NCBI GenBank assembly: GCA_013115135.1
Contig: JABANP010000549.1
Coordinates: 1-33,428 of the forward strand
From: Perkinsus olseni
Taxonomy: Eukaryota; Perkinsozoa; Perkinsida; Perkinsidae
Direction of reading: 5' to 3'
DNA length: 33,428 bases
Shown: piece by piece, positions 23,001-30,970 of the stretch
Layout: each line of letters starts with the position of its first letter
How positions within the stretch are numbered: position 1 is the first letter of the stretch
The notes under the pieces: model-generated
Database searches by the model: none
Told to the model about the DNA's origin: nothing
Seen by the model: only the letters and a program-made list of their open reading frames with translations
Program-made: the position numbers and the translations under genes

Positions 23001-23156
23001 AAAGTCAGCGGAGGTCCCTGGTTCGATCCTCGGGAGGGGTAGTTTTACTGCATTTTTTCGAGGTACTGGAGCGCCTTTATGTTCGTGTGCTCCCTGCTAC
23101 TCTACCCCGTCAGTCTCACTGCTATCATCTACGAAACTATCCACGGAAATAATTAA
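20059..23156 (+). CDS. Amino-acid permease of the AAAP (amino acid/auxin permease, SLC32/36/38-like) family
   Basis: Integral membrane transporter for amino acids. Exons: 20059-20192, 20295-20351, 20513-20583, 20863-21019, 21518-21718, 21887-22191, 22248-22318, 22476-22582, 22633-22818, 23063-23156. They sum to 1383 nt (460 residues plus stop), and every junction keeps frame. The first 45 residues are hydrophilic. Then comes the family's first helix (KTLVGSGMMGMAFAA), followed by FGVIFAAVFCIFAGVAS, VDLSVVVKGLGASVGFLL, LKRLVIVAVVVILSPVIY, FMFAFLCHHNFFQVAEEM, the typical proline-rich LPLTIHPSRRSVELL, FVGLICGNLLCFVMPSYLY and a last helix FVCSLLLYPVSLTAII. About 10-11 membrane segments are expected. 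The boundary of exon 2 is the least certain; the donor at 20352 was chosen because it alone preserves frame. Substrate and membrane (plasma or vacuolar) cannot be told from the sequence. It reads as intact and probably functional. Confidence 0.92.
21020..21517 (+). other. 498-nt intron of the permease gene
   Basis: The longest intron of the permease. Splicing GTAGGG to TTTCTCAG turns RIRW plus a TAG stop into RIRWLVDLSVVV and puts a conserved helix in frame. A 62-codon open stretch at 21051-21239 lies wholly inside it and I do not consider it a gene. Confidence 0.75.
22596..22617 (+). other. tRNA T-arm-like motif inside a 50-nt permease intron
   Basis: Within intron 22583-22632 the order AGGTC (variable-loop-like), CCTGG, TTCGAAC, CCCGG followed by CAACGCCA and a T run matches the 3' end of a tRNA, apart from one T/C mismatch in the stem. 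The B-box begins at intron position 22. No acceptor-stem partner is present, so this is not a working tRNA gene. Confidence 0.5.
22836..22857 (+). other. tRNA T-arm-like motif in the last permease intron
   Basis: AGGTC GTGGG TTCTATC CTGGC, starting 18 nt into intron 22819-23062, resembles a degraded tRNA variable loop and T-arm. It is weaker than the copy at 22596-22617. Confidence 0.35.
23012..23033 (+). other. Second T-arm-like motif in the last permease intron
   Basis: AGGTC CCTGG TTCGATC CTCGG lies about 30 nt before the 3' splice site of the same intron. It repeats the first 16 bases of the motif at 22596 almost exactly. Confidence 0.45.
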
Positions 23157-23437
23157 ACTTTTATAATCTTCCAGAAAAAGTTGCTATTCATCCGTCGAAA
23201 AAGAGTGACAGAAAAAATTCTCACTCTCGTATTTTTCATGAAAAAATTTTGGAAATATTTATTTTGTTCTAATTTTCTCTATTGTAGTCGGGGATTGTCC
23301 CCAGCCAGTCCACTGGAGGAGGTTCGATTCAGCGAATATTTTCTTCTATCCGCATTACTACTGTCATCGAAGCTTCTCGGTGGAGAACGTTCTATTGGTC
23401 GTTTCATTTTGTAGAGGGCCTTTGGTTGGTTCAATAG

Positions 23438-24707
23438 TTGGGGGAGGGGCCAGCGAGCTTAGGTTGGGAAGAATCTGTTTTTAAGAGGAGTTGCACGGTA
23501 GTGACTGGCTCGATCCTTGCTGAGAGAAGTGGCGAATGCAGCTTGTACGGTACGGAGGAAGGTTTTATCGGTATCATAGAGAGGGGGAAAGCACTGATGG
23601 CAAAAGTTGGAGAAAGTTTTGAAGGCCACTATTGTGTATTATAGGCGTGACAGCCGGCGGCCTTTGTGCTGAGAGACATGGCGATTGTACCATGTACAGC
23701 ATGCTGTATAAGGGAAGCTTCAGCTGTCAGTTTTTCTTTTGTTGTATCGTAGGGGTATCCTGCCTGAAGTTCATAAGGTTTAGTTCTTCCTCGACGCTGG
23801 TTATGGCCTCCTCAGCGTTGATGCAGCAGAGCCGTTCGTTGGTGCTCTTGGACGAGTTGAAAGTAGTACTGGGGAGATGGGAATTCTCTGCATTTCCTAC
23901 CGACTGCCTCTTCTTTGCAATTCTGGCATTCTCTTCCTGGCATGAAGGGCGCAGAGAAGTCACTGAAGTGGACGAGAGACGTTGGTGGAGGAATTTTCCC
24001 TAGTTGATGTGGACTGGTGAAGATAGGCGTAAAACTGCTGATTTACTTTCTCGCTCGCGATTGATATTTTTCGCGGATTTTCCGATCGATATGGTAAGGA
24101 ACTCCGTACCAACCGATTCCGTTTTTTTGTAATTTTATTAAGTTGACCTCGATCAGAATCGGCAAGTGGCAGAGGGGCAGTTGTCGTCCTTACTGCAGGA
24201 CTGCATGCCGGCGAGACGGGTCACCGTTCGGGCTGGATCTAGGCGACAGGTGAGTCGATCTCTCAGCGCGAAAATTACTTTCTCTTACACGTGGATTTAC
24301 GATTTGAGCTCGTGAAAGGTCTAGCAGCCAGTTAGGTCGTATTGTTGTTGTACTCCAGAATAACGAATGAGGGTTGATCGACTGGGTTAAGAGGGAAGGG
24401 AAGAGGAGGGATAATTTTGTTAGCTTCAGAGAGACAGAGAATGAAGACACGATGGCACATCAGAATTGTGCTTCTTGCGCAGCGTTCAGCGTGAGAACTT
24501 TTTTTGGACTGGTCGTGTTTTACGGTCAGAAAAAACTGGAAAAATCGGCGCGGGAGTGGCAAATTTCGGGAAAATCGGGGAAATTTTCTTAGTTATTTTT
24601 CCCAGGTACAATTTCGCCAATTTTCACCGGCGGTCGTTGGACTGATTGCGACTATGGTGTTGTATCTTGCAGCGGCCAGAAGAGGATGCACGATTGGGGA
24701 AGAGTAG
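23438..24707 (+). CDS. Unidentified gene with a C-terminal membrane anchor
   Basis: I do not recognise the family. The best-supported part is the 3' end. Exons 24004-24093, 24157-24249 and 24606-24707 are phase-0, use GTAAGG/GTGAGT donors and end in a TAG. They encode GEDRRKTADLLSRSRL, then NRQVAEGQLSSLLQDC, then a single hydrophobic helix (AVVGLIATMVLYLAAA) with a short basic tail, as in a tail-anchored protein. An upstream exon ending at 23862 (donor GTAGTA) encodes QQSRSLVLLDELK and may continue 5' through 23632. Farther upstream, 23438-23637 is open and contains AERSGECSLYG, which resembles AERHGDCTMYS encoded at 23663-23700, as if a module was duplicated. The 5' end is unresolved and a frame change near 23635 is unexplained. 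It lies directly downstream of the permease on the same strand. Confidence 0.4.
23620..23722 (+). repeat. Repeat unit shared with 26092-26176
   Basis: GAAGGCCACTA, GGCGTGACA, GCGATTG, ACCATGTACAGCA, GTATAAGG and AAGCTTC occur in the same order in both places. One frame reads as a related peptide (CTMYS versus WTMYS), so this may be a duplicated coding module rather than a transposon. Confidence 0.55.
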
Positions 24708-25065
24708 TAGTCGCGGGTGGAATTGATTTGATACACGAAGATATTTTTCTAAAGTGTCGTTACACGGAGCAGCGCTCGGCATAGTTGGCCACGTTTTTTC
24801 TACTCAAAGAGAGCCAGCTTTCTCACCAATAACAATGGCTGATGAAAACTGGCTTTAAACTGGGGGATTAGCAGTACTGCGGGATTTTCCTCTGCGATAG
24901 TGATAGGTTTTCCTACGGTATATTTTTGTATCATAAATTTACGGTTGAGTTATGTCGTTTTTGTGAAAATAACCACTCACGCTGATTTCCAGTGGAAAAA
25001 CGGTGAGAAATCGTCGTACTGTTATTGACCAAATCTGTTTCCGGAATTTTTCCCGTTTTTTCCAG
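24708..25065. other. Spacer with GGAAATTTTC-like words
   Basis: No gene recognised. It may hold upstream exons of the gene ending at 25411. A 207-codon frame on the minus strand (24939-25562) overlaps this and the next feature and has no motif. Confidence 0.4.
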
Positions 25066-25411
25066 ATATTCAGAAACCTTGTCGTTGACGAAACGGAACG
25101 GCCGCCTGAGCCCACTTGGTGCGACCGACCGAATGAAGCAATTGACGTTGCAAGTAAAAAACTCACCGCAATTTTTGTTGCCGAATCGCCGTCCTTGCAG
25201 GTTGTTTTACCGTTTTTCGTCACGCGCCCGAAAATTGCCAGGTCGTTTTTGGACTTTGTTTTCTCTGGGAGATATTCGAAGATTGGTGGTGTGGAGAAAT
25301 TTTCAGGTAAGTATTTTTGTGGCGCGCGGTCGCGGAGAATTTCGGTTACGCTGAGAAAAACGTGTCGAATGTTGCTTGCACAGTCCGATGTGTAAGGGAA
25401 ATTCCAATTGA
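25066..25411 (+). CDS. Possible 3' exons of an unidentified gene
   Basis: Three candidate exons fit together: 25066-25153, 25201-25306 and 25384-25411, with introns of 47 and 77 nt, consensus-like acceptors (TTTTTCCAG, CCTTGCAG, TTGCACAG) and a GTAAGT donor at 25307. The joined frame reads NLVVDETERPPEPTWCD, then NEAIDVASCFTVFRHAP, then a tryptophan-rich FLWEIFEDWWCGEIF, and stops at 25409-25411. I know no family for it. Support is splice logic and open frame only; upstream exons were not found. Confidence 0.33.
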
Positions 25412-26091
25412 TTCTACTGGGGAGCCCTGTGGAGGTTGATGCAGAACGACGCGCGCGACGTCGTTTTAGTCTTTGATGCCAGGGAACTTCTTTAGTCCGG
25501 GTTTGATGTTGTTTTGAATCAGGGCGTCTTGGTTTTCTGGCCCCGCTGGTCTTCAAGCTCAATTTGGCGTGCTTTTATGCTGGTGGTGGTGGTAGGAGGT
25601 ATCTTAGTGACCAGGTGATACGGTTTGTGCTTGCGTGCAATCAACTGCTGTAAAATGATATATAAGTATGGCTATCCCTAATATAATATATAGATAAAAT
25701 AATAGGTATCATAATAAAGGTCTGCGGAAGGCTACCTAGGGAGTCAAGAGGGACCGCAGAGGCCTGGTTGGAATGCGGTCCCTTCAGATAGCTCATCGTT
25801 GAACTGCGCATAAAGTCAGCTCTGTCTTCGTCTCGATGGATTTCCACTACTCGTGACTAGCATCTTCAAGACTTGTTGGAAATCAGCGCTCGCGTGCATG
25901 AGTATACAGGAGTTCCCCCGGGATATGAAAATAGATTTCACATCCGAGGCGTGAAAAAGGCGTAAAACGGTGGGGTCTTTTTCACTTGAGAGTCGTGTGA
26001 TGGAGATTCTTGATAAGGTTCCGTGTAAGATTCGCGAAAATGGGGAAGTTGTCTTCGCGCGTTACGGGTGGAGAGTCCTCTACTGTACCTG
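25412..26091. other. Spacer with a small hairpin
   Basis: No gene seen. AGGGACCGCA at 25749-25758 faces TGCGGTCCCT at 25774-25783 (10-bp stem, 15-base loop). An AT-rich run of ATAT words lies at 25655-25700. Confidence 0.5.
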
Positions 26092-26176
26092 AAGGCCACT
26101 ACTATGTAAAATTGACGTGACAATCAATACTGGCAGCGATTGGACCATGTACAGCACCGACGTATAAGGAAAGCTT
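26092..26176 (+). repeat. Second unit of the GAAGGCCACTA repeat
   Basis: Degenerate copy of 23620-23722, shorter in the middle. One frame reads VTINTGSDWTMYSTDV before a stop. It looks like a relic. Confidence 0.5.
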
Positions 26177-26204
26177 CGATCGTGGCCCTAGGTCACGTTA
26201 CACC

Positions 26205-26635
26205 ACAGCTGGGCAACCGTACTGGGGTCGAGGAAAGTTCGGTACGGAGTACGTTTCAAACTGTCAACCTAGTACGGGTACGGAGAACTAGTACGTATTA
26301 AATATATTAAACAACGCATACGTGTATTAAATTACGCCGTACTTCAAGTACGGCGTACTAGTACGGTACTTGGGAACCGCTGCGACGGGTAGTACGGGTA
26401 CGCAGCCGTACTCGTATTACCCGTACCGTACTCCGTACTAGACCGTACCCGTACTGTCGCCCAACTCAGCGTAATTGTTCTCGTATTACGCAGCGAGATG
26501 GCAGCGTAATTTAATACACGTATGCGTTGTTCAATATATTTGATACGTACTAGTTCTCCGTACCCGTACTAGGTTGACAGTTTGAAACGTACTCCGTACC
26601 GAACTTTCCTCGACCCCAGTACGGTTGCCCAGCTC
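26205..26635. mobile_element. Foldback element with 131-bp inverted arms
   Basis: 26207-26337 is the inverted copy of 26504-26634 with only about two mismatches. The 166-bp centre is rich in GTAC words and includes an 11-1-11 palindrome (26334-26356). There is no coding frame. TACACC occurs at 26199-26204 and again at 26636-26641, directly outside the arms, and may be a 6-bp target duplication. It is probably a non-autonomous DNA transposon (foldback or MITE type); the family is unknown. Confidence 0.75.
26334..26356. repeat. Perfect inverted repeat, 11-1-11, in the foldback element
   Basis: ACGCCGTACTT and AAGTACGGCGT pair around a single C, at the inner end of the left arm. Confidence 0.85.
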
Positions 26636-26743
26636 TACACCTTTTAAAGGCCTTAGATTACTAAGGCATATCTTGGCGCGGGTAATCGCTCGCCCAGCGA
26701 AATTGATCTTACTGATCGCGAAATAGGCCTTTAAAAGGTGTAG
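26635..26743. mobile_element. 109-bp MITE with perfect 18-bp terminal inverted repeats
   Basis: CTACACCTTTTAAAGGCC at 26635-26652 is exactly inverted at 26726-26743. Inside, CCTTAG/CTAAGG gives a second small stem. There is no coding capacity. It abuts the foldback element, and its left terminal bases overlap that element's possible target duplication, suggesting that the larger element inserted into its left end. Confidence 0.7.
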
Positions 26744-26798
26744 ACCGTGGGGCTTCATTTTCATATGCTTTCTTCCACTCTCAAACTCGCATTTCACG

Positions 26799-27098
26799 TC
26801 AGAAGCCCATCCGAGTTGATAATCTCCACCGTGCGGTCTGACAGCGAGGACATAGAGGTCTCAAGCGAATCGGAGTCTTTTGCGGTTTTCTGAGAAGCGG
26901 AGGAACACGACTCAATCTGCTTATTGACTTTTCGTCAGCAGACCAAAATCGTTTCAAGTCGAAGGGCATGGCTTCGTTTCTGACCCGGATTTGACTTGAG
27001 TATCTTGAGGTTGATTCAGGTTCTCGGTATTTCTCGAGTAAGTCTTTCATCGTCAGCAGCGCCAGATGGCAACGCGGATGGAGGTATCTTTTACCCAA
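26799..27098 (-). CDS. Doubtful 99-codon open frame
   Basis: The frame encodes DLLEKYREPESTSRYSSQ and is basic. An overlapping frame on the same strand ending at 26794 encodes an acidic serine-rich peptide (SDSLETSMSSLSDRTVE) and is equally open. One could be a terminal exon of a minus-strand gene whose other exons I cannot place. No family is recognised. Confidence 0.2.
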   Translation of the reverse strand: MGKRYLHPRCHLALLTMKDLLEKYREPESTSRYSSQIRVRNEAMPFDLKRFWSADEKSISRLSRVPPLLRKPQKTPIRLRPLCPRCQTARWRLSTRMGF

Positions 27099-27655
27099 GC
27101 CTAGCTCTGATTACCATTGGTAGGTCGACCTCTTGTTATTCTCATGCGTGTACATTTGATGGCTTGTCCAGAAGAAGGAGTTTCACCCGTGATCTTGAAG
27201 TTCCGTTTTAGCAGTGGAAAACGGGACGTGAAAGGCGAAAAGTTTTTTTCGTATCGCGGGTGAAAGAAAAAAATAAGAGTAAGAATTCTTTCTTTTCCCG
27301 AAGAATAGAAATAGTTATATCGCAGGGAAAAATCGCCGCGAGCGATGTGAAATGCGAAACGTTTTCTCATTAGTGTTTTTCATATCGCAGGGGAAACTTT
27401 GACTTTCCAAATCATCGCGAAAAGTTGACTTGTGCTTGGCCGTGACGAGCATTCTTCGGTTGTCATCTCAGCTACGGTGGTGCTGGAGGCTTACGGCAAG
27501 TGGTGGAAGGGACGAAAATTGGGAAATGTTGATACCAGTAAGATCGGAACGTGTTGAAAGAACGCAGCGGGTGGAGTTTATTTTGTGGCCGTTGAAGCTG
27601 GGACGTATCTTCGCCGTATGATTGATCGCGTGCGAAATTGCATGGATCTTTTGTA
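27099..27655. other. Spacer with a recurring TATCGCAGGG motif
   Basis: No gene recognised. TATCGCRGG followed by GAAA recurs three times (near 27252, 27318 and 27393) at spacings of about 65-75 bp, a faint tandem pattern. Confidence 0.45.
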
Positions 27656-27745
27656 GTGAGTATCTTCTATCTCCTTCAAGGTTGGACGTATCTTTTGTAG
27701 TGAGTATCTTCTATCTCCTTCAAGGTTGGGCGTATCTTTTGTAGT
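27656..27745 (+). repeat. 44-bp minisatellite, left block (two units)
   Basis: Two units beginning GTGAGTATCTTC at 27656 and 27700, identical in type to the larger block at 31831. The array stops abruptly at about 27745 within a unit. Confidence 0.9.
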
Positions 27746-28046
27746 TGCGGAGCGAGCGAAGCGAGCGGAGCATATACTGTCACTTCTGCGCTTTTTTGTG
27801 CGTCCGTTCGTTCGTTCGTTCGTTCGTTCGTTCAAATTATTTTTCCACGACTACGTCGATTCAACTCGCGAGACACATACCATTCGAAAGCACGTGGTTT
27901 GTATATTCTATAAAAAATACGAAATCGCTCCCATCCCCGTTCCACCAAGCAAAACCGTCGTGGACCGTTGTAGACTACCCGAAAAAATACGGAGAAAAGT
28001 CCTTCCTGGGGTTCGAACCCGAAACTTTGTGTCGAGCTCCGCTTTT
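27746..28046. other. 301 bp between the minisatellite and the retrotransposon
   Basis: Begins with a GAGCGAAGCGAGCGGAGC-like segment and contains a (CGTT)7 microsatellite at 27805-27833. Apparent reading frames across it are a by-product of the microsatellite. A GGTTCGAACCC B-box-like word lies near 28010. Confidence 0.55.
27805..27833 (+). repeat. (CGTT)n microsatellite
   Basis: Seven consecutive CGTT units. Confidence 0.95.
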
Positions 28047-28138
28047 TTACGCGGTCAATTTATTGGGCAAGTTCAAAGCTCGACTGAGAAGTATACCAAG
28101 TTGTGAGATGGGGACGATACCTGAGTGTTCACCCATCC
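28047..28138 (+). repeat. Split repeat A1
   Basis: 92 bp from TTACGCGGTCAATTTATTGG to GTTCACCCATCC, repeated exactly at 31334-31425. It forms the left end of the element and contains the first codons of the open frame upstream of the RT start. Confidence 0.95.
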
Positions 28139-28214
28139 AGAAGAAGCTGAATCAGCAGAACTCCAGCTGCAGAAGCTCCAGCAGAAGCTCCCATCCAGAA
28201 TCAGCAGAAGCTGG

Positions 28215-29711
28215 ATGGACAAGGTCGCCGAGTTCGAGCCCGGCGTGAGGCCGGCGAGACTCGCATTGATTCCGAAGAAGAACTTCGATGACAAGGTCGT
28301 AGATTGGACATCTCAACCGGAGTCAGCGTTAAGGAAATCCTTTAGGGTGGTGGAGGATTATAAGCGCAATTGCGCTAATAATCGCGTGGTCATGGGGGAA
28401 ACAAACTCCCTTTCGACCTACGAAAGTCTGGCTTGTCTGTTAACTCATATTGGAGAGCTGGAGCGCGTAACGGGACGCAGATATATCGCCTTCGAAAGCG
28501 ATGTGCAGTCTGCATATAGAACCGTTCCAGTATCGCAGTCGGAACGCAAGTTCTTGGTCGCTGAGGTGAATTCGTTCAAAGTGAGGCATACTCGCCTCCC
28601 CATGGGTCTGCGCTCCAGCGCCTACATCTTTTCGAGGCTATTCTCGTCGTTGCACCGAATCCTACGAAGTTTGATGAACCCATTGGGAGCCGGAGGACTC
28701 AGCTACCTAGACGATAACTTTTGGGTGGTGCCCGAATGTGTGAAGGGCGAGGCTATATGTATTCTGCTACTGGTACCGGCCGTGTGTGGCGTCGACTTCG
28801 CTTGGGAAAAAGTACATGTTAACGCAAGCAATAGCTTCGGTGGTTTTGCGGTCAGAAAGAACGATAGTGCTAACTTCGAAATTTCGATCCCACAGCGTAA
28901 ACATGAAAAAGTGCGTGAGCAGATAAGCTCAATGCTAGAGAGCGGGCACGTCAGAGCGGATGCGTTACAAAGCCTCATCGGCAGGCTGCTCTTCTACACA
29001 CAGATGTGTCCAATCTACCGTGAGGGATTATCCTGCCTCTATTCTACCTCCAATATAATGGAGAAGAAGAAGTTAAACCGGGTGCGGTGCTCTGCAAGGG
29101 TTACAGGTTGCTTAGAGAGATGGATGGAAGTTGTTTCGTCGGAGTTCACCCGAGTAATATCCTCAGCGGAGCCCGGGAATGATAGCGAGCGTCCCGAAGA
29201 TCTTGATGGGCTGATCTTAGGAGACGCCTCCACTTCGGCACTCGGGTGTATAGCGCTACCCCGAAAAGGGAGAGGAGTCTATTGTAGGCTAAACGTCGAA
29301 GACCTGAGGGATTTAGAGGAGGTGAATATTCACGAAAGAACATGTGGTAATATGGTGGCCTTGGAGTTAACCGCAACCCTGATGGGAATAATGTTGGCTA
29401 AGAAGATCGGCCTCAGCCCCGCTAAAGTATTGATCTTATCGGATTCAAAATCCGGGGTTGGGGCGCTGAAGAAGAGTTTCTCGGCGAAGATCGGTCCCGC
29501 GAGGCTGGTGGCGGCTATCACACAAATTATGTCCGATGGGGCGCATATATCGGCTCTGACTCACACAGGGGATAAGATTAACCACATCAAGGGATTGTTA
29601 AACGTTGAGGCCGACAAGATCTCGCGGGATCCAAATTATGCGCCGCCCGGACTTGAGGAGCACAGGATCACAGTCCGAGAGATAGAGGCTGCGCTGTCGG
29701 GTAGGATGTGA
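28215..29711 (+). CDS. Reverse transcriptase / RNase H of a DIRS-order element
   Basis: Copies element RNA into DNA and removes the RNA strand. The frame is open from 28125 (after a TGA), but the first ATG is at 28215, giving 498 residues. RT motifs, numbered from that 28215 start: ESDVQSAYR (D96, motif A), LPMGLRSSAYIFSR (motif B), SYLDDNFWV (D166-D167, motif C), FAWEKVHV (motif D) and FGGF, followed by the connection LIGRLLFYTQMCP. The RNase H domain has GDAS (D337), ALELTA (E384), LSDSKSGV (D410) and NVEADKISR (D467), a full D-E-D-D set. The AYR, YLDD and N-x-x-A-D-x-x-S-R signatures are those of DIRS-order elements, not LINEs or copia/gypsy. The N-terminus is short and glutamine/serine-rich from imperfect CAGCAGAAGCT repeats; no gag zinc knuckle is present and no methylase domain follows. 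No stops or frameshifts. Confidence 0.95.
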   Translation: MDKVAEFEPGVRPARLALIPKKNFDDKVVDWTSQPESALRKSFRVVEDYKRNCANNRVVMGETNSLSTYESLACLLTHIGELERVTGRRYIAFESDVQSAYRTVPVSQSERKFLVAEVNSFKVRHTRLPMGLRSSAYIFSRLFSSLHRILRSLMNPLGAGGLSYLDDNFWVVPECVKGEAICILLLVPAVCGVDFAWEKVHVNASNSFGGFAVRKNDSANFEISIPQRKHEKVREQISSMLESGHVRADALQSLIGRLLFYTQMCPIYREGLSCLYSTSNIMEKKKLNRVRCSARVTGCLERWMEVVSSEFTRVISSAEPGNDSERPEDLDGLILGDASTSALGCIALPRKGRGVYCRLNVEDLRDLEEVNIHERTCGNMVALELTATLMGIMLAKKIGLSPAKVLILSDSKSGVGALKKSFSAKIGPARLVAAITQIMSDGAHISALTHTGDKINHIKGLLNVEADKISRDPNYAPPGLEEHRITVREIEAALSGRM

Positions 29712-29853
29712 TGAGCGCTCACGAGCGAGGTGTGGCCAACATCACGTGACAGTCTTGGTTTCTGTTTGATTCGCATTGATATTGTGTTGGTTGCGTAAGC
29801 GAGCTACCAGTTGAAGTTGCTATATTTGGTTTCTGCGTCTCGTACACCGATCT
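29712..29853 (+). other. Gap between the two retrotransposon frames
   Basis: 142 bp without a frame. The recombinase is in the same reading phase as the RT but separated by stops, so it needs its own mRNA, reinitiation or splicing. I see no obvious slippery site. Confidence 0.5.
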
Positions 29854-30888
29854 ATGGCAAAGGGTAAGGGAAAGGGGAGAAGTTCGGACAGGCTACAGCA
29901 GTTGAGGAGGTTCAAGAACTCGCAACCGCCAGAAGGCAGTGAAGAAGCACACCGCTTAAACGAACGACTGAGGGGTCAGTCGTTGAGAGCGTCTACGGCT
30001 AAGCAGTACGCCACGCCGGAAAAGTTATATTTGGAAGTATCCTCCTTTCCAGCGAATGCCGAGCGCATTCAGTTGTATATACGTGCCCTGCTGGCTTTGG
30101 AACCTAAACTAACTGCGAATACGATAGCGCAATATGTATCGAGTATCAAAACACTCTCCGAGATTAGAGGCGACCCTCCGTTGACTGCGCAGGACGAGGC
30201 TCAGATCAAGAGGGCACTGCTGGGGGCTCGGAAGGCCAGGGAGTCTGTCGGCGTGAACTCAAAGGAAGCACCGGTGATATCAGATGAGGCTCTAAGAGGC
30301 ATCGCGAGTTTGGAAACATCTATCGGCTCCAAAGCTGACCAACTGAAAGTGCTAACGTTAATGAGTATCGGTACGGTTAGTAGGCTGGATGAAACCTGGA
30401 ATCTCCGCGGAAAGGATATTCATCCGATTCAGTCTCCAACCCAACTGAGAGTAACAATCGACATCTGGAATCCGAAGACGAAAAGTGGGTTGACAAAGAA
30501 GGTTGTCGACTGCGGAGCTAAAACGAGAGGAGCCGAGTGTGGGGTGATTTGGTGCGTGGCTCACGAACTGAAGGAGCGAAAAGAGAAACTCGCGTACGAC
30601 GAACTGCGGATTTTCCCAGATATATGCAAGGGGACCTACGCAAGGAAGTTGAAGAAGCTGCTGCGAGCGCAATACCCCCACCAGTACCAACTATGGGATT
30701 TGGACCAGGTCACTGGTCATAGTTTACGACGTACCGGAACGACGCGACTCAGTGAAAGGAACGTATCGGAGGAGGAAATCAAGGCTAGTGGGGCTTGGAA
30801 GAGCGACTGTTGGAAGATTTATGCTACTCGAGCGATAGCAGAAAAGACGAAGAAGCACGCGGGGATTATTTTCGGCAAGCTTCCTTAG
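29854..30888 (+). CDS. Tyrosine recombinase (phage-integrase fold) of the retrotransposon
   Basis: Site-specific recombinase that would insert the circular DNA intermediate through a 3'-phosphotyrosyl link. 344 residues, starting at an ATG followed by a basic lysine/arginine-rich leader. Residues 30-130 form the helical core-binding region (STAKQYATPEKLYL, NTIAQYVSSIKTLSEI). Catalytic residues of the C-terminal domain are in place: R177 in TVSRLDETW, H289 and R292 in TGHSLRRTG, W315 in GAWKSDCW and nucleophile Y323 in KIYATRA. The GHSLRR...GAW..D...Y spacing matches recombinases of DIRS-order elements. It ends at a TAG 82 bp before repeat B1. No damage seen. Together with the RT frame this is the full recognisable protein set of the element. 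Confidence 0.93.
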   Translation: MAKGKGKGRSSDRLQQLRRFKNSQPPEGSEEAHRLNERLRGQSLRASTAKQYATPEKLYLEVSSFPANAERIQLYIRALLALEPKLTANTIAQYVSSIKTLSEIRGDPPLTAQDEAQIKRALLGARKARESVGVNSKEAPVISDEALRGIASLETSIGSKADQLKVLTLMSIGTVSRLDETWNLRGKDIHPIQSPTQLRVTIDIWNPKTKSGLTKKVVDCGAKTRGAECGVIWCVAHELKERKEKLAYDELRIFPDICKGTYARKLKKLLRAQYPHQYQLWDLDQVTGHSLRRTGTTRLSERNVSEEEIKASGAWKSDCWKIYATRAIAEKTKKHAGIIFGKLP

Positions 30889-30970
30889 GATTGGAACTAT
30901 GACATGTAATGGTTTCGATAGGAGCTGGGAGCTTAGTTCAGTACGGTTGAAATGATGGGTATTTGGGATG

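Noticed and set aside
23753..23862. SLVLLDEL resembled the Walker B region of MutS ATPases
   Set aside because: The expected following GRGTST motif and any Walker A motif are absent in this frame and nearby.
24939..25562. 207-codon minus-strand frame
   Set aside because: No motif. It overlaps a better-structured set of plus-strand exons and spans their introns.
28005..28025. GGTTCGAACCC next to the retrotransposon as a tRNA insertion target
   Set aside because: Neither strand folds into a T-stem with a fitting acceptor, and the element starts about 27 bp further right.
27745..28248. 167-codon frame crossing the left flank and the start of the retrotransposon, considered as a gag
   Set aside because: Its repeats come from the (CGTT)n microsatellite, it crosses the element boundary, and it has no Gag features.
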